From the NCBI RefSeq assembly GCF_025809055.1, contig NZ_CP075529.1, positions 372,001 through 436,000 on the forward strand: a stretch of DNA of 64,000 nucleotides, written 5' to 3'. This DNA is from Devosia sp. (GTDB lineage: Bacteria > Pseudomonadota > Alphaproteobacteria > Rhizobiales > Devosiaceae). Each line of letters opens with the position of its first letter. Positions within the stretch are counted from its first letter, which is position 1. The notes beneath the pieces are model-generated. The model was given only the letters and a program-made list of their open reading frames with translations, did not search any database and was not told the origin of the DNA. The position numbers and the translations under genes are program-made. Of this stretch, positions 24,890-33,994 are shown piece after piece.

Positions 24890-25938
24890 CCCTGGCTGCT
24901 GCAACCCATCACGTCCTCGCCGCCCGCAGCGGCGCCTCTGCCCGTCGGCGCGCCATCACCACGGGCCTCGTGGTCGCGCTGGTCCTGGCCTTTGCTGGCG
25001 CCATGTATTTTGGCGATTACCCGGTTCCGGCCGGGGACATTGTCCGCTCCTTGCTTTCGCCGCTGACCGGCCTGGCCGACCGCTCGGTCGATTTCATCGT
25101 CCTCCAGGTCCGCCTGCCGCGCGCCATTCTGGCCCTGCTCACCGGCGCCGCCTTTGGCCTGTCCGGAATCATTTTCCAAACGCTTTTGCGTAACCCCTTG
25201 GCCAGCCCCGACATTATCGGCATCGCTCATGGCGCCAGCGCCGGGGCGGTGTTCTGCATCATCGTCCTCGGCTGGGCGGGGCTGGCCGTCTCGCTGGGCG
25301 GTTTTGCCGGCGCCGTGCTCACCGCCATCGCCATCTATCTGCTCGCCTGGCGCAATGGCGTCACGGCCTATCGCGTTGTGCTGATCGGCATCGGCATGGC
25401 CGCCATGCTGGCCGCCGTCATTTCCTACCTCTTCACCCGCGCCCGGCTGGTCGAAGTGCAGCAGGCGCTCGCCTGGCTGGTCGGCAGCCTCAATGCGGCC
25501 CGCCCCGGCGACTCCATCGTCCTCGCCTGCGCCATGCTGGTGCTGATCCCGGCCATGGTGGTGCTGGGTCGTGGCCTTGATGCCATGGAACTGGGCGACG
25601 ACACCGCCCGGGCCCTTGGCGCGCGCGTCGAAACCACCCGGCTGGGGCTGATGCTCGTGGCCGTGGGCTTTGCCGCCTTCGCGACGGCGGCGGTCGGTCC
25701 AGTCGGCTTCGTTGCCTTCGTTTCGGGGCCACTGGCCCGGGTGCTGCTCAAGGGGGCAGGGCGGGGCTTCCTGCAGGCTGGCCTCATCGGCGCCCTGGTG
25801 ATGATTGTCTCGGACCTCATTGCCCAGCATGCCCTGCCCATGGTGCAATTGCCCGTGGGTGTCGTGACGGGTGCATGTGGTGCCCTGTTCCTGCTATGGC
25901 TGCTGATGGCCTCCGGCCGATCCGGCCGCGTCAACTGA
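24886..25938 (+). CDS. FecCD family iron-siderophore permease, subunit 2
   Basis: A 350-residue partner permease with the same fold: VRLPRAILALLTGAAFGLSG, NPLASPDIIGIAHGAS, and GPVGFVAFVSGPLARVL near residue 270. The start overlaps the first permease by four bases, so the pair is made together. Two different FecCD subunits in one operon is the usual FepD/FepG arrangement. Confidence 0.93.
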   Translation: MTLAAATHHVLAARSGASARRRAITTGLVVALVLAFAGAMYFGDYPVPAGDIVRSLLSPLTGLADRSVDFIVLQVRLPRAILALLTGAAFGLSGIIFQTLLRNPLASPDIIGIAHGASAGAVFCIIVLGWAGLAVSLGGFAGAVLTAIAIYLLAWRNGVTAYRVVLIGIGMAAMLAAVISYLFTRARLVEVQQALAWLVGSLNAARPGDSIVLACAMLVLIPAMVVLGRGLDAMELGDDTARALGARVETTRLGLMLVAVGFAAFATAAVGPVGFVAFVSGPLARVLLKGAGRGFLQAGLIGALVMIVSDLIAQHALPMVQLPVGVVTGACGALFLLWLLMASGRSGRVN

Positions 25939-25952
25939 TCGGAGCGCAGACT

Positions 25953-26765
25953 ATGTCCGCCAATCACCAGCTCATGGCCGCCGGCCTCGATCTTGCCTAT
26001 GGCGATCGCCAGATCGTTTCGGCGCTGGATCTGTCCGTTCCGGCCGGCAAGCTGACCGTCATCGTCGGCGCCAATGCCTGTGGCAAGTCCACCCTGTTGC
26101 GCGGCCTCGCCCGCCTGTTGGTGCCCGCCCGCGGCGCGGTTTATCTCGATGGCAAGCCCATCCATCAGATGCCGACGCGCGAGGTTGCCACGGTGCTCGG
26201 CGTGCTGCCGCAGAGCCCGATCGCGCCCGACGCCATTACCGTGACTGATCTTGTCGGCCGCGGCCGCTATCCGCATCAGGGCTGGTTCCGCCGCTGGACG
26301 CCTGAAGACGACGCAGCCGTCGCCGAAGCCCTGCGCGCCACCGATACGCTCGAGCTGGCCGAGCGCCCCGTCGATGAACTCTCGGGCGGCCAGCGCCAGC
26401 GCGTCTGGATCGCCATGGCCCTGGCGCAGGAAACCGACCTGCTGCTGCTCGACGAGCCCACCACCTTCCTCGACATCAACCACCAGGTCGAAGTGCTCGA
26501 TCTGTTGACCGATCTGGTCAAGGCCAGCGGCCGCACCGTGGTCGTCGTCCTGCACGACCTCAACCTTGCCTGCCGCTATGCCGATCACATCGTCGCCATG
26601 AAGGCCGGCCGCATCGTCGCCGAGGGCCGTCCGGTCGAGGTGATGACCGAGGCCGTGGTCGCCGACGTTTTCGGCATGACCTCGCGCATTGTCGTCGATC
26701 CTGTCTCCGACACGCCCATGATCGTGCCCATCGGCCGCCATCACGTCGAGAAGGCGGTCGCCTAA
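25953..26765 (+). CDS. Iron-siderophore ABC transporter ATPase (FepC-like)
   Basis: A 270-residue cytoplasmic ATPase of the importer. Walker A GANACGKST (about 43), Q-loop LPQSP, signature LSGGQRQR (about 142), Walker B LLLLDEPTTFLD (about 161), and switch His in VVVLHDLN. I chose ATG 25953 with GGAG upstream; a longer frame would overlap the permease. Last gene of the operon. Its stop overlaps the stop of the convergent hydrolase by four bases. Confidence 0.95.
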   Translation: MSANHQLMAAGLDLAYGDRQIVSALDLSVPAGKLTVIVGANACGKSTLLRGLARLLVPARGAVYLDGKPIHQMPTREVATVLGVLPQSPIAPDAITVTDLVGRGRYPHQGWFRRWTPEDDAAVAEALRATDTLELAERPVDELSGGQRQRVWIAMALAQETDLLLLDEPTTFLDINHQVEVLDLLTDLVKASGRTVVVVLHDLNLACRYADHIVAMKAGRIVAEGRPVEVMTEAVVADVFGMTSRIVVDPVSDTPMIVPIGRHHVEKAVA

Positions 26766-27406
26766 CCGGCCGTCACCCGCCTCATCCAGCCCGCGGTTTC
26801 CTCGGCCATGGCCCGCAGATGATCCGCCGTCGAAAATCCGGACATGGTCTTTCTCGGCTTCAGGTCATGGTCGCCATCCTCGAGCCATTTGAGCGTGATG
26901 GCCGGCGATAGCCCATAGGTCTCGACCTCGGCCCGCGTCCCGAACACATCGCGCGTGCCCTGCACGATCAGCGTCGGCGTCTTCAGCGTTTCAAGATGCG
27001 CAGTGCGCAGGTTTTCCGGCTTTTCGGGCGGGTGAAACGGATAGCCCAGGCACACGAGCCCCTTGATCGTCCCGTCGGCATAAAGCGCGTCGGCCACCAT
27101 GCTCGCCACCCGTCCGCCCATGGATTTGCCGCCGATGAACAGCGCGCCGCCCTGCATATCCAGCGCTTCGACGGCCGCCATGAACTCCGGCATGACCTTT
27201 TCCGCCTTGGGCGGCGGCTTGCGCGTGCCCTCCCGCCGCGCCGCCATATAGCCGAACTCGAACCGCGCCACCCGGATTCCAGCCTTTGCCAGCGCCGCGC
27301 TCGTCGCCGTCATCGACGCCGAATCCATCGGCGCGCCCGCGCCATGCGCCAGTAGCAGCGTAAAGGGCGCCGCCTCCGGTCCCTCGATCATGAATTCCAG
27401 CGCCAT
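26762..27406 (-). CDS. Alpha/beta hydrolase of the KANL3/Tex30 type
   Basis: A 214-residue serine hydrolase-fold protein. LLLAHGAGAPMDS forms the oxyanion region (about 18), the nucleophile elbow is GGKSMGGR (about 93), and the acid and base are likely Asp in QGTRDVFG (about 150) and His in EDGDHDL (about 178). Members of this family (dienelactone-hydrolase-like) have no set bacterial function. It is convergent with the siderophore ATPase and divergent from dinB. Confidence 0.82.
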   Translation of the reverse strand: MALEFMIEGPEAAPFTLLLAHGAGAPMDSASMTATSAALAKAGIRVARFEFGYMAARREGTRKPPPKAEKVMPEFMAAVEALDMQGGALFIGGKSMGGRVASMVADALYADGTIKGLVCLGYPFHPPEKPENLRTAHLETLKTPTLIVQGTRDVFGTRAEVETYGLSPAITLKWLEDGDHDLKPRKTMSGFSTADHLRAMAEETAGWMRRVTAG

Positions 27407-27514
27407 AAGCGGCCTCCTGTTGATCGCTCCCTGTCAGCGTTTGTGCGCCGGGTCAATGTCCCTGTGCACAAGGCAACCCCGGCTGCGCCACCGCATTGAC
27501 TTCCGCCTGCAAAA

Positions 27515-27529
27515 GAACAAAACTAGAAC
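27515..27529. promoter_or_regulatory. LexA (SOS) box of dinB
   Basis: GAAC-N7-GAAC, which on the other strand reads GTTC-N7-GTTC, is the alphaproteobacterial SOS box. It ends 22 bp before the dinB ATG. Both half sites are perfect. Confidence 0.8.
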
Positions 27530-27551
27530 AAACTTCCGCACGGGGGCCGAA

Positions 27552-28814
27552 ATGGCTGCTGCAGCGAACATCCTTCACGCCGATCTCGATTCCTTCTACG
27601 CCTCGGTCGAGCAATTGCTGAACCCCGATCTGCGCGGCAAGGCTATCGCGGTGGGCGGCGGGGTGGTGCTGGCCGCCTCCTATGAGGCCAAGGCCTTTGG
27701 CGTCAAAGGCGGCATGTCGGGCCGCCGCGCCCGCGAGCTCTGTCCCCACCTCATCTTCACCGGCGGCCATTTCGCCGAGTACCAGCGCCTCGGCGACGCC
27801 GCCATCGATGTCCTGCGCGACTATACCCCCCTGGTCGAGCGCATTTCCATCGACGAGGCCTTTGCCGATGTTTCCGGCTGCACCCATCTCTTCGGCCCGC
27901 CCGAGGAGATCGCCCGCACCATTCGCCGCCGCGTGCGCGATGAGATCGGCCTGCCCATTTCGGTCGGCGTGGCCCGCACCAAGCACCTCGCCAAGGTCGC
28001 CTCGCAGGTCGCCAAGCCCGATGGGCTGGTGCTGGTCGCTCCTGGCACCGAGCTGGACTTCCTTCACGATCTGCCCGTGGGCCTCATGTGGGGCGTCGGC
28101 CCGGTGACCGAGGCCAAGCTTAAGGATCAGGGCATTCTCACCATCGGCCAATTGGCTGCCACGCCCGGCCGCTCGCTGCGCGGGCTCCTGGGCGAGGCGG
28201 TGGGCGACAAGCTGTCCGACCTGGCCTGGGATCGTGACACCCGCGTCGTCGCCACCGGCCACCGCGCCCGCTCCGCCGGCGCCCAGTCGGCCCTTGGCCG
28301 CCGCCCCGCCACCGAAGCGGTCTATAAACCCACCCTGCGCCATCTGGCCGATCGGGTCACCTCGCGCCTGCGCGCCAAGTCACTGGCCGGCCGCACCATC
28401 ACCATTCGCATCCGCTTTGCCGATATGCGCTCCATCACCCGCGCCCTGACCCTCGATGCCCCGGTGTCGGCCACCGCCATCGTGGCCGAAGTCGCCGAAG
28501 ACCTGGTGCGCGCCGCCCTTGCCGAACATGCCCGGGAAAAGGTCATTACGCTCCTGGCCGTGTCAGTCTCCCATATCGACAAGCAGCCCCATATTCAGCT
28601 CGAACTGCCCCTTGGCCTGGGCGACGAAAACCGCCGCCCCGGCTCAGCCCGCGGCGCCGCTCGCTGGTCCGCCGACCGCGCCATGGACAAGGCCCGCACC
28701 CGCTTCGGCCGCGACGCCATCGGCTACGCCATAACCCAACTCGAAAAACGCCCCACCGTCCCCGACGCCTTCCGCGAGCTGGCGGAAAAGGATATGGGCC
28801 GGGCAGGGGGATGA
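27552..28814 (+). CDS. dinB: DNA polymerase IV (Y family)
   Basis: Error-prone lesion-bypass polymerase. At 420 residues it is typical. Catalytic palm motifs: ILHADLDSFYASVEQ (residues 6-20) and the acidic pair in RISIDEAFADVSG (about 100). The HhH region includes WGVGPVTEAKLKDQGI, and the little-finger domain follows. The C-terminus (QLELPLGL and beyond) may hold the clamp-binding motif. I chose ATG 27552; the longer frame would place the SOS box inside the gene. A LexA box directly upstream indicates damage induction. Confidence 0.93.
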   Translation: MAAAANILHADLDSFYASVEQLLNPDLRGKAIAVGGGVVLAASYEAKAFGVKGGMSGRRARELCPHLIFTGGHFAEYQRLGDAAIDVLRDYTPLVERISIDEAFADVSGCTHLFGPPEEIARTIRRRVRDEIGLPISVGVARTKHLAKVASQVAKPDGLVLVAPGTELDFLHDLPVGLMWGVGPVTEAKLKDQGILTIGQLAATPGRSLRGLLGEAVGDKLSDLAWDRDTRVVATGHRARSAGAQSALGRRPATEAVYKPTLRHLADRVTSRLRAKSLAGRTITIRIRFADMRSITRALTLDAPVSATAIVAEVAEDLVRAALAEHAREKVITLLAVSVSHIDKQPHIQLELPLGLGDENRRPGSARGAARWSADRAMDKARTRFGRDAIGYAITQLEKRPTVPDAFRELAEKDMGRAGG

Positions 28815-28974
28815 GCAAGGCGAGGGTCGAGCCCGAGGGTGACGTTCGGTGGGGGCTGGAAAGCCGGGAGCCCTGGCAACGAGAGTGGCCGGATTCGATC
28901 CACTCTTGCCACTGACGGTCCCCGTGCCTTGGCCTGAAACCTGTCATGAAAATCGAAAGCACGATGGCATCAGG

Positions 28975-30243
28975 TCAGGCCTTGACCATGTTGCGCTCGA
29001 TTTGCAGCAGCGGGCGCGAGGCGAAGCCTATCAGCGTGATAAGGCCCCCCGCGGCGCCCATGACAATGAACAGCATTTGGATGCCGATCATCTCGCCAAG
29101 CGGGGTGGCGAGAGCAAGCCCGATCGGTGCGCCCAGGCCTACCATGGTATTGAGCAGCGACAGGACGCGGCCCTGCAATTGGTTTGGCACGGTAGTTTGC
29201 AGGATGGCGATCAAGGGCCCATTGCCAAGGATATAGAACACGCTGCTCAGGCACCAGAAAGCTGCGGCAAGGCCAATCCAGTTTCCCGGTACCAGAGCCG
29301 TAAACGCGACCGAGAAACAGGAAATTGCGAAGCCCCATAGTACCCAGAGGATTTTGCGCTTGGGTGCTATGGCCGCGACGATGATGCCCGCCGCTATCAT
29401 CCCAGCACCGGACAGGCCTTCCATGAGGGCAACCTGTGGCGCCGCGCCGCCGAAATACTCCTTCACCAGCAGGGGAATGAGCGTGAAAGCAGGCATGATG
29501 GCGATGATCGTAACGAACAAAAGCCCATAGAGGCGGCGCAGCCCGCCATTGTGCCAAACGGTGCTGACGCCTTCGCGCAGCTCCTTCCAAACGCCGAGCC
29601 GATCCGCGACCGCAATACGCACTTGCGGAATGCGGTAAATCAGCAGCGGCATGATGCCAAATGCCGCCGTGACAATATCGATCATCAGGGCGTAGCCAAT
29701 AGGCATGACGGAGATCGCGAGCGCCCCAAGAGGGGCTGCGGCCACCAGCATGATGCCGCTCAAGGTCTGGTTCAGCCCGGCAGCGCGAGAAATGAAGCTT
29801 TCCGGCACAAGCATGGCCGTGCTTGCCGCTGCTGCGGGTTGCTGGAATGCCTGCATCGAGCTGCGAATAAACATCATGGTGTAGATGTGCCAAAGCTCGA
29901 TGCTGTTGGTCACGAACAGCGCAATCAGCACCATCATGCACATGGCGCTGATCGCGTCTGCAGTGATCATGATGATGCGCCGGTTGTAACGGTCGGCAAA
30001 GGTGCCGCCAATAGGTCCGAGCAGCGCTTGAGGAAGCAGCGCAAACATGCCTGCAAGGGCTAGTGCTGACACGCTTCCCGTTGTGTCGGTGATCCACCAG
30101 AGCAGCACAAATTGCGTTAGGGCCGAGCCGATCATAGAGGATGCCTGCCCGCCAAAGATCGACCAATAGCGGCACTGCCAATGCGGCCCCGGATTGCCCA
30201 TCGACGCGGGATCGGCGACAGATGCTATGGGGATATCGACCAC
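28975..30243 (-). CDS. MFS exporter (DHA3-type drug efflux)
   Basis: A 422-residue major-facilitator transporter with about 12 membrane segments. The loop GGTFADRYNRRIIM (about 80-93) is the MFS motif A; VPNQLQGRVLSLLNTM in the second half is typical of the MefA/EntS (DHA3) group. It likely exports a drug or siderophore. A TetR regulator is transcribed divergently 80 bp away with a candidate operator between. The base composition of this gene and the tetR gene is less GC-rich than neighbours, which hints at acquisition. Confidence 0.85.
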   Translation of the reverse strand: MVDIPIASVADPASMGNPGPHWQCRYWSIFGGQASSMIGSALTQFVLLWWITDTTGSVSALALAGMFALLPQALLGPIGGTFADRYNRRIIMITADAISAMCMMVLIALFVTNSIELWHIYTMMFIRSSMQAFQQPAAAASTAMLVPESFISRAAGLNQTLSGIMLVAAAPLGALAISVMPIGYALMIDIVTAAFGIMPLLIYRIPQVRIAVADRLGVWKELREGVSTVWHNGGLRRLYGLLFVTIIAIMPAFTLIPLLVKEYFGGAAPQVALMEGLSGAGMIAAGIIVAAIAPKRKILWVLWGFAISCFSVAFTALVPGNWIGLAAAFWCLSSVFYILGNGPLIAILQTTVPNQLQGRVLSLLNTMVGLGAPIGLALATPLGEMIGIQMLFIVMGAAGGLITLIGFASRPLLQIERNMVKA

Positions 30244-30262
30244 GATAAATCACTTGCTTGAT

Positions 30263-30286
30263 AAGAAACCAACCGAGCGGTATCTT
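30263..30286. promoter_or_regulatory. Candidate TetR operator between MFS and tetR genes
   Basis: The imperfect inverted repeat AAGAAACC-N8-GGTATCTT (one mismatch) has an inner ACCGAGCGGT dyad. It lies in the 80-bp divergent gap and would let the regulator control both genes. Confidence 0.55.
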
Positions 30287-30323
30287 ACATATTCCCTTTT
30301 GTCCAGTCGATGAGTTTTTGCCG

Positions 30324-30899
30324 ATGCCAGCCAATGCCTATAGCCGCAAAAAGCAGCCTGACTTGGTGCGCCGCGCTCTTTTGGATGAGGCGGCGCAACT
30401 CGCTATGGAGGGCGGCCTGTCGGCTGTGACAGTGCAGGCGGTTGCGGCAGCGGCAGGTGTGACCAAGGGTGGCCTCTTCCATCATTTCGCCAGCAAGCAG
30501 GCTCTGGTCGAGGCCATGTTTGCCGATGTCATGGAGCGATTTGACGCCGAGATCGACGCGAATTTGCCGGAAGAGGTCGGCGAGTTTGGACGATTTACCC
30601 GGGCCTATGTCGAAACCCTGTTAGGCGGCAGCGAAACGAATGTTGGCGAAACCTTTGACATGCTTTCTGCGGCGATGATGACCGATGCCAATTTGGCGGT
30701 GTTGTGGTCGGATTGGCTGCGATTGCGAATGGAGCGTCATCGCGACACTGACTCCGACCCCAGCCTGGAAATCGTCCGGTTCGCTGCAGATGGCGCTTGG
30801 CTAAATCTCCAATGCCAAGGCCGCGCACGATCTTCAGCAGGCACGATCCGGGAGCGAATTGTCGCGATGATAGGCCAGCAACCCCCTGCGATTGCGTAG
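30324..30899 (+). CDS. TetR family transcriptional regulator
   Basis: A 191-residue regulator with an N-terminal TetR helix-turn-helix (VTVQAVAAAAGVTKGGLFHHFASKQALVEAMF region, residues 28-60) and a helical ligand domain (TetR_C_6-like). I chose ATG 30324; a longer frame from 30258 would place the candidate operator inside the gene. It probably represses the divergent MFS exporter and itself. The inducer is unknown. Confidence 0.88.
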   Translation: MPANAYSRKKQPDLVRRALLDEAAQLAMEGGLSAVTVQAVAAAAGVTKGGLFHHFASKQALVEAMFADVMERFDAEIDANLPEEVGEFGRFTRAYVETLLGGSETNVGETFDMLSAAMMTDANLAVLWSDWLRLRMERHRDTDSDPSLEIVRFAADGAWLNLQCQGRARSSAGTIRERIVAMIGQQPPAIA

Positions 30900-31039
30900 C
30901 CTGAAGCGCAGAAGTCATGGACCTCTGGTGATGACCGGTGTCGAGGCACGCTTTCCGAGAGCGGACAGTCCGCAAACACGCCAAAACGGCCCACTGGATA
31001 TGGCCGCCGAGCAAAACAACACAACAATTCCAGGAAAAC

Positions 31040-31114
31040 TGGTACGCCCAAGGGGAATCGAACCCCTGTTTACGCCGTGAGAGGGCGTCGTCCTGACCGC
31101 TAGACGATGGGCGC
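31040..31114 (-). tRNA. tRNA-Glu (CTC)
   Basis: Full cloverleaf on the minus strand: acceptor GCGCCCA/TGGGCGT with encoded CCA, anticodon stem ACGCC/GGCGT with loop CTCTCAC (anticodon CTC), T arm GGGGTTCGATTCCCC. It reads GAG codons. Confidence 0.95.
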
Positions 31115-31155
31115 ACGGTCATCGCTGTTCCGTCCCGGCTCGCAAGCGGGGAAGG

Positions 31156-31230
31156 TGGTACGCCCTAGGGGAATCGAACCCCTCTCTGCACCGTGAAAGG
31201 GTGCCGTCCTAACCGATAGACGAAGGGCGC
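31156..31230 (-). tRNA. tRNA-Glu (TTC)
   Basis: Minus-strand cloverleaf: acceptor GCGCCCT/AGGGCGT with encoded CCA, anticodon loop CTTTCAC between GCACC and GGTGC (anticodon TTC), T arm GGGGTTCGATTCCCC. It is 41 bp upstream of the CTC gene and very similar, so the pair is a tandem duplication with a changed anticodon. Confidence 0.95.
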
Positions 31231-31323
31231 ATCTGCGCGATGGGGGTCGTATAGTTTGGCGCGTCTGATTGCGCAACCCCATTTTGCGTTGATCCTGTGA
31301 GGAAAATTCCCCGCAGGCGGTTT

Positions 31324-31800
31324 TCAACAGCCCGAAAAGGTCACCGGTCCACGATAACTGCGCGGCCGGTCGCGCACATCCACGTGAATGAAGTTGCGGC
31401 CCGGATAGCAGCCCAGCCCCCCGACGCCGTCCACGGTGCGGGCAAAGGCGATCAATTGCTCCTTGGGCACGCCGGGAATGTAGAAATCGGCGGCCATGCA
31501 CTTGGTGTGATAGGAGTTTTCGGCGCCGCCGGCCTGGGCATTGTGGAAGGCGTTGCGATAGCCCGAATTCATGATGATCTTCTTGCCGAACCGCCCCTCG
31601 AACTCCCAGATCACGAAACGCAGCTTTGGCGAGATGCACAGCGCATTGACATTCTTCGAGCTGACAAAGGTGCCCCAGTCCTGCCGGACGCCGGAATAGC
31701 CTGATCCGCTGCTGCTGGCGAACATGGCCATGGGCACGCAACCGGCCAGGGCTGCGGCACAGAGGCAGATGGCCGCGATGCGGCGGACGAGGTGTGACAT
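31324..31800 (-). CDS. M15-family peptidase-like lipoprotein (D-Ala-D-Ala carboxypeptidase type)
   Basis: A 158-residue exported protein. The signal peptide ends in lipobox LAGC (about residue 20). The peptidase M15_3 motifs follow: NSGYRN, SYHTKCMAADFYI (zinc His and Asp, about 100-112) and NFIHVDV (zinc His, about 142). It probably trims cell-wall peptides at the periplasmic face. I chose ATG 31800 for its GGGAAGG site 5 bases upstream. It is a single gene on the same strand as the two tRNA-Glu genes and upstream of them. Confidence 0.85.
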   Translation of the reverse strand: MSHLVRRIAAICLCAAALAGCVPMAMFASSSGSGYSGVRQDWGTFVSSKNVNALCISPKLRFVIWEFEGRFGKKIIMNSGYRNAFHNAQAGGAENSYHTKCMAADFYIPGVPKEQLIAFARTVDGVGGLGCYPGRNFIHVDVRDRPRSYRGPVTFSGC

Positions 31801-32219
31801 GGCGACCTTCCCGGGGCCGCTGTTACGCGGGCGCAACAGGCAATGGGCGATTGGGTTCGGTCGTTAAAATTAGAGCGTTTTCGCTAACCCCGGCCTAAGC
31901 AACACGGTTACCGCCCCCTTAACTCTCGCCTTTTGCATGGCAGGGAGCAGACGGCTCAGTCGCACCCCTAAATTCCGGGTGCAACCCTTCAATCACGCAG
32001 TCATCCCCGCGAAAGCGGGGACCTCCGTTTGCTTTTCAAGTTTCCAGGTCAGTGGCGCCAGCGAACGTCAAATGCACCAGCACCCCCCACACCCCGATTG
32101 TCACCCCGGCAAAGGCCGGGGCCCATCATGAGATGCCAAGGCGGATCCCGGCGCGCGTCACCAACCACCCACGCTCCCGGCTCAACCTATCGGTCAAGCC
32201 ACCCGGCGCAGAAAAATCC
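31801..32219. repeat. 419-bp gene-free gap with palindromic repeats
   Basis: Contains two REP-like units, GTCATCCCC...GGGG (32000-32020) and GTCACCCCGGC...GCCGGGG (32100-32121), of the family seen at 481. Near 31870 is TTAGAGCGTTTTCGC, similar to TTTAGAGCGTTTCAC at 20661. I see no gene here. The promoter of the M15 peptidase must lie in the first ~100 bp but is not obvious. Confidence 0.6.
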
Positions 32220-32636
32220 TCACCAGCTGCCGGTGTTTGGCATCGAGGCCCAGGGTTCCTTGGGGGCCAGGTGCCCGTCCTGGATCAGTTCGACCGAAAT
32301 CCCGTCCGGGGAGCGCACAAAGGCCATGTGGCCGTCGCGGGGCGGGCGGTTGATGGTGACGCCCATGTCCTGCAGGTGCTGGCACAGCGCGTAGATATCC
32401 TGCACCCGATAGGCCAGGTGCCCGAAATTGCGGCCGCCCGTATAGGTTTCCGGGTCCCAGTTATAGGTCAGTTCGACCTCGCCGCCCGCATCGCCCGGGG
32501 CGCGCAGGAAGATCAGGGTGAAGCGGCCCTTTTCGTTCTCGGTGCGGCGCACTTCCTCAAGGCCCAGGCCCTCGCAGTAAAAGCGCAGGCTGTCCTCGAC
32601 ATTGGTGACGCGGACCATGGTGTGCAGATACTTCAT
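32220..32636 (-). CDS. gloA: Lactoylglutathione lyase (glyoxalase I)
   Basis: Converts the methylglyoxal-glutathione adduct to S-lactoylglutathione. The 138-residue VOC-fold protein has the four metal ligands in the usual places: His in LHTMVRV (about 5), Glu in EVELTYNW (about 57), His in GHLAYRV (about 74) and Glu in SVELIQDG (about 122). I chose ATG 32636, with GGGAGAG upstream. A lone gene. Confidence 0.9.
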   Translation of the reverse strand: MKYLHTMVRVTNVEDSLRFYCEGLGLEEVRRTENEKGRFTLIFLRAPGDAGGEVELTYNWDPETYTGGRNFGHLAYRVQDIYALCQHLQDMGVTINRPPRDGHMAFVRSPDGISVELIQDGHLAPKEPWASMPNTGSW

Positions 32637-32842
32637 TTCACTCTCCCTGCGATGTCGTGGCACCGGCCTAACAGGGCGCTGGCCAGGCGTCCAGCCTGCG
32701 CCGCCGGCCGGTTTTTCGGCAATCCATCGACGCGGAGAGAAAATCGCAACACCTTCTTAACTTTTGGCGTTGAATCGGCCAGACTGATTTGATCATGTGA
32801 AGCGTACCCGCAACGACGGGCGAGTGAAAAAGGCGTTGGAAT

Positions 32843-33463
32843 ATGGGGGCCAAGGTCACCGGCGAGGGCAGCGAATCGGAGCGTTCATCCGACATGGGTG
32901 AGGGCGCGCGTGCCCATGACCAGGACGCTCAGTCCCAGTCCGGTGTCGACACCATCGAGATCGCCGGCGCGATCAAGTGGTTCGATGCGGGCAAGGGCTT
33001 TGGCTTCATTGTTCCCGACAATGGCATGCCCGATGTGCTGCTGCACGTGACCTGCCTGCGCCGCGATGGCTACCAGACCGCCTATGAGGGCGCGCGCATT
33101 GTCGTCGAGGCACTCAATCGTCCCGGCGGGCTCCAGGCCTTCCGCATCGTCTCCATGGACGAATCCACCGCCCGCCATCCATCGCAGATGCCGGCCCCGC
33201 GCACCCATGTCACCGTCGAGCCGACCTCCGGCATGGTGCGGCTCGAGGTCAAGTGGTTCAACCGCATTCGCGGCTTCGGTTTCCTCTCCGAGGGCGAAGG
33301 CCAGCCTGACGTTTTCGTCCACATGGAAACGCTGCGCCGTTTCGGCATCACCGAACTGCGTCCCGGCCAGCATGTTCTGGTTCGCTACGGGCAGGGTCCA
33401 AAAGGCCTCATGGTCGCCGAAATTCGCCCCGATGGTTGGGGCGATGCGCCCTCGTCGCACTAA
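32843..33463 (+). CDS. Two-domain cold-shock protein
   Basis: A 206-residue protein with two cold-shock domains: residues ~38-100 (IKWFDAGKGFGFIVPD, DVLLHV) and ~132-200 (VKWFNRIRGFGFLSEGEG, DVFVHM). Each carries RNP1-like GFGF and RNP2-like VxxH motifs that bind single-stranded RNA or DNA. The first ~37 residues are acidic and low-complexity. Doubled cold-shock proteins of this size are typical of rhizobia and relatives. It forms a likely operon with the DUF192 gene 24 bp downstream. Confidence 0.9.
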   Translation: MGAKVTGEGSESERSSDMGEGARAHDQDAQSQSGVDTIEIAGAIKWFDAGKGFGFIVPDNGMPDVLLHVTCLRRDGYQTAYEGARIVVEALNRPGGLQAFRIVSMDESTARHPSQMPAPRTHVTVEPTSGMVRLEVKWFNRIRGFGFLSEGEGQPDVFVHMETLRRFGITELRPGQHVLVRYGQGPKGLMVAEIRPDGWGDAPSSH

Positions 33464-33487
33464 TTCCATTCGAAAGGCCGTTCGGCC

Positions 33488-33985
33488 GTGCCAAATGCTA
33501 TCAGTCTGCTAACGCCTACGCCCTCAATGCGACGCCATGCGCGCAACCTGGCGGCGGTTTTCGTCGCCGGCATGGTCAGCCTGCCGCTGGCCGCCTGCAG
33601 CGATGACGGGCAGTTGACGCTGCACACGCAGGCCGGTGACCACGCCATTTCCGTAGAGGTCGTCGATACACCTGAGACCCGCGCCAAGGGCCTGATGTAT
33701 GTGCAGGAATTGGCGCCCGACGCAGGAATGTTGTTTGATTTCAAGGAGGAACGGCTCGTTTCCTTCTGGATGCGCAACACCTTCATTCCGCTCGACATGA
33801 TCTTCATCGCTGCCGATGGCACCGTGCGCAACATTCACGTCAACGCCCGCCCGCACGATGACACCTCGATTCCCTCGGGCGCGCCGGTCCAGTTCGTGTT
33901 GGAAATCCCCGGCGGCCGCTCGGAAGAGCTAGGTTTGGAAGTCGGCGACACGGTCTCGCACGATCGCATCAAGTCATTGGAATAA
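33488..33985 (+). CDS. DUF192 family lipoprotein
   Basis: A 165-residue exported protein. The N-terminus has a basic region, a hydrophobic stretch and lipobox LAAC (about 37). The DUF192 domain shows DTPETRAKGLMYV, MLFDF, SFWMRNTFIPLDMIFI and a final GDTVSHD. The family function is unknown. The start is uncertain: GTG 33488 has AAAGG upstream at rather long spacing, while ATG 33527 gives a shorter leader with no ribosome site. The pairing with the cold-shock gene is conserved in the order. Confidence 0.83.
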   Translation: MPNAISLLTPTPSMRRHARNLAAVFVAGMVSLPLAACSDDGQLTLHTQAGDHAISVEVVDTPETRAKGLMYVQELAPDAGMLFDFKEERLVSFWMRNTFIPLDMIFIAADGTVRNIHVNARPHDDTSIPSGAPVQFVLEIPGGRSEELGLEVGDTVSHDRIKSLE

Positions 33986-33994
33986 AAGCGTTTT

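Noticed and set aside
31291..31318. Another RpoE-type promoter (TGATCC here)
   Set aside because: The dinucleotide at the right spacing is CA, not TA, and no gene starts downstream on that strand.
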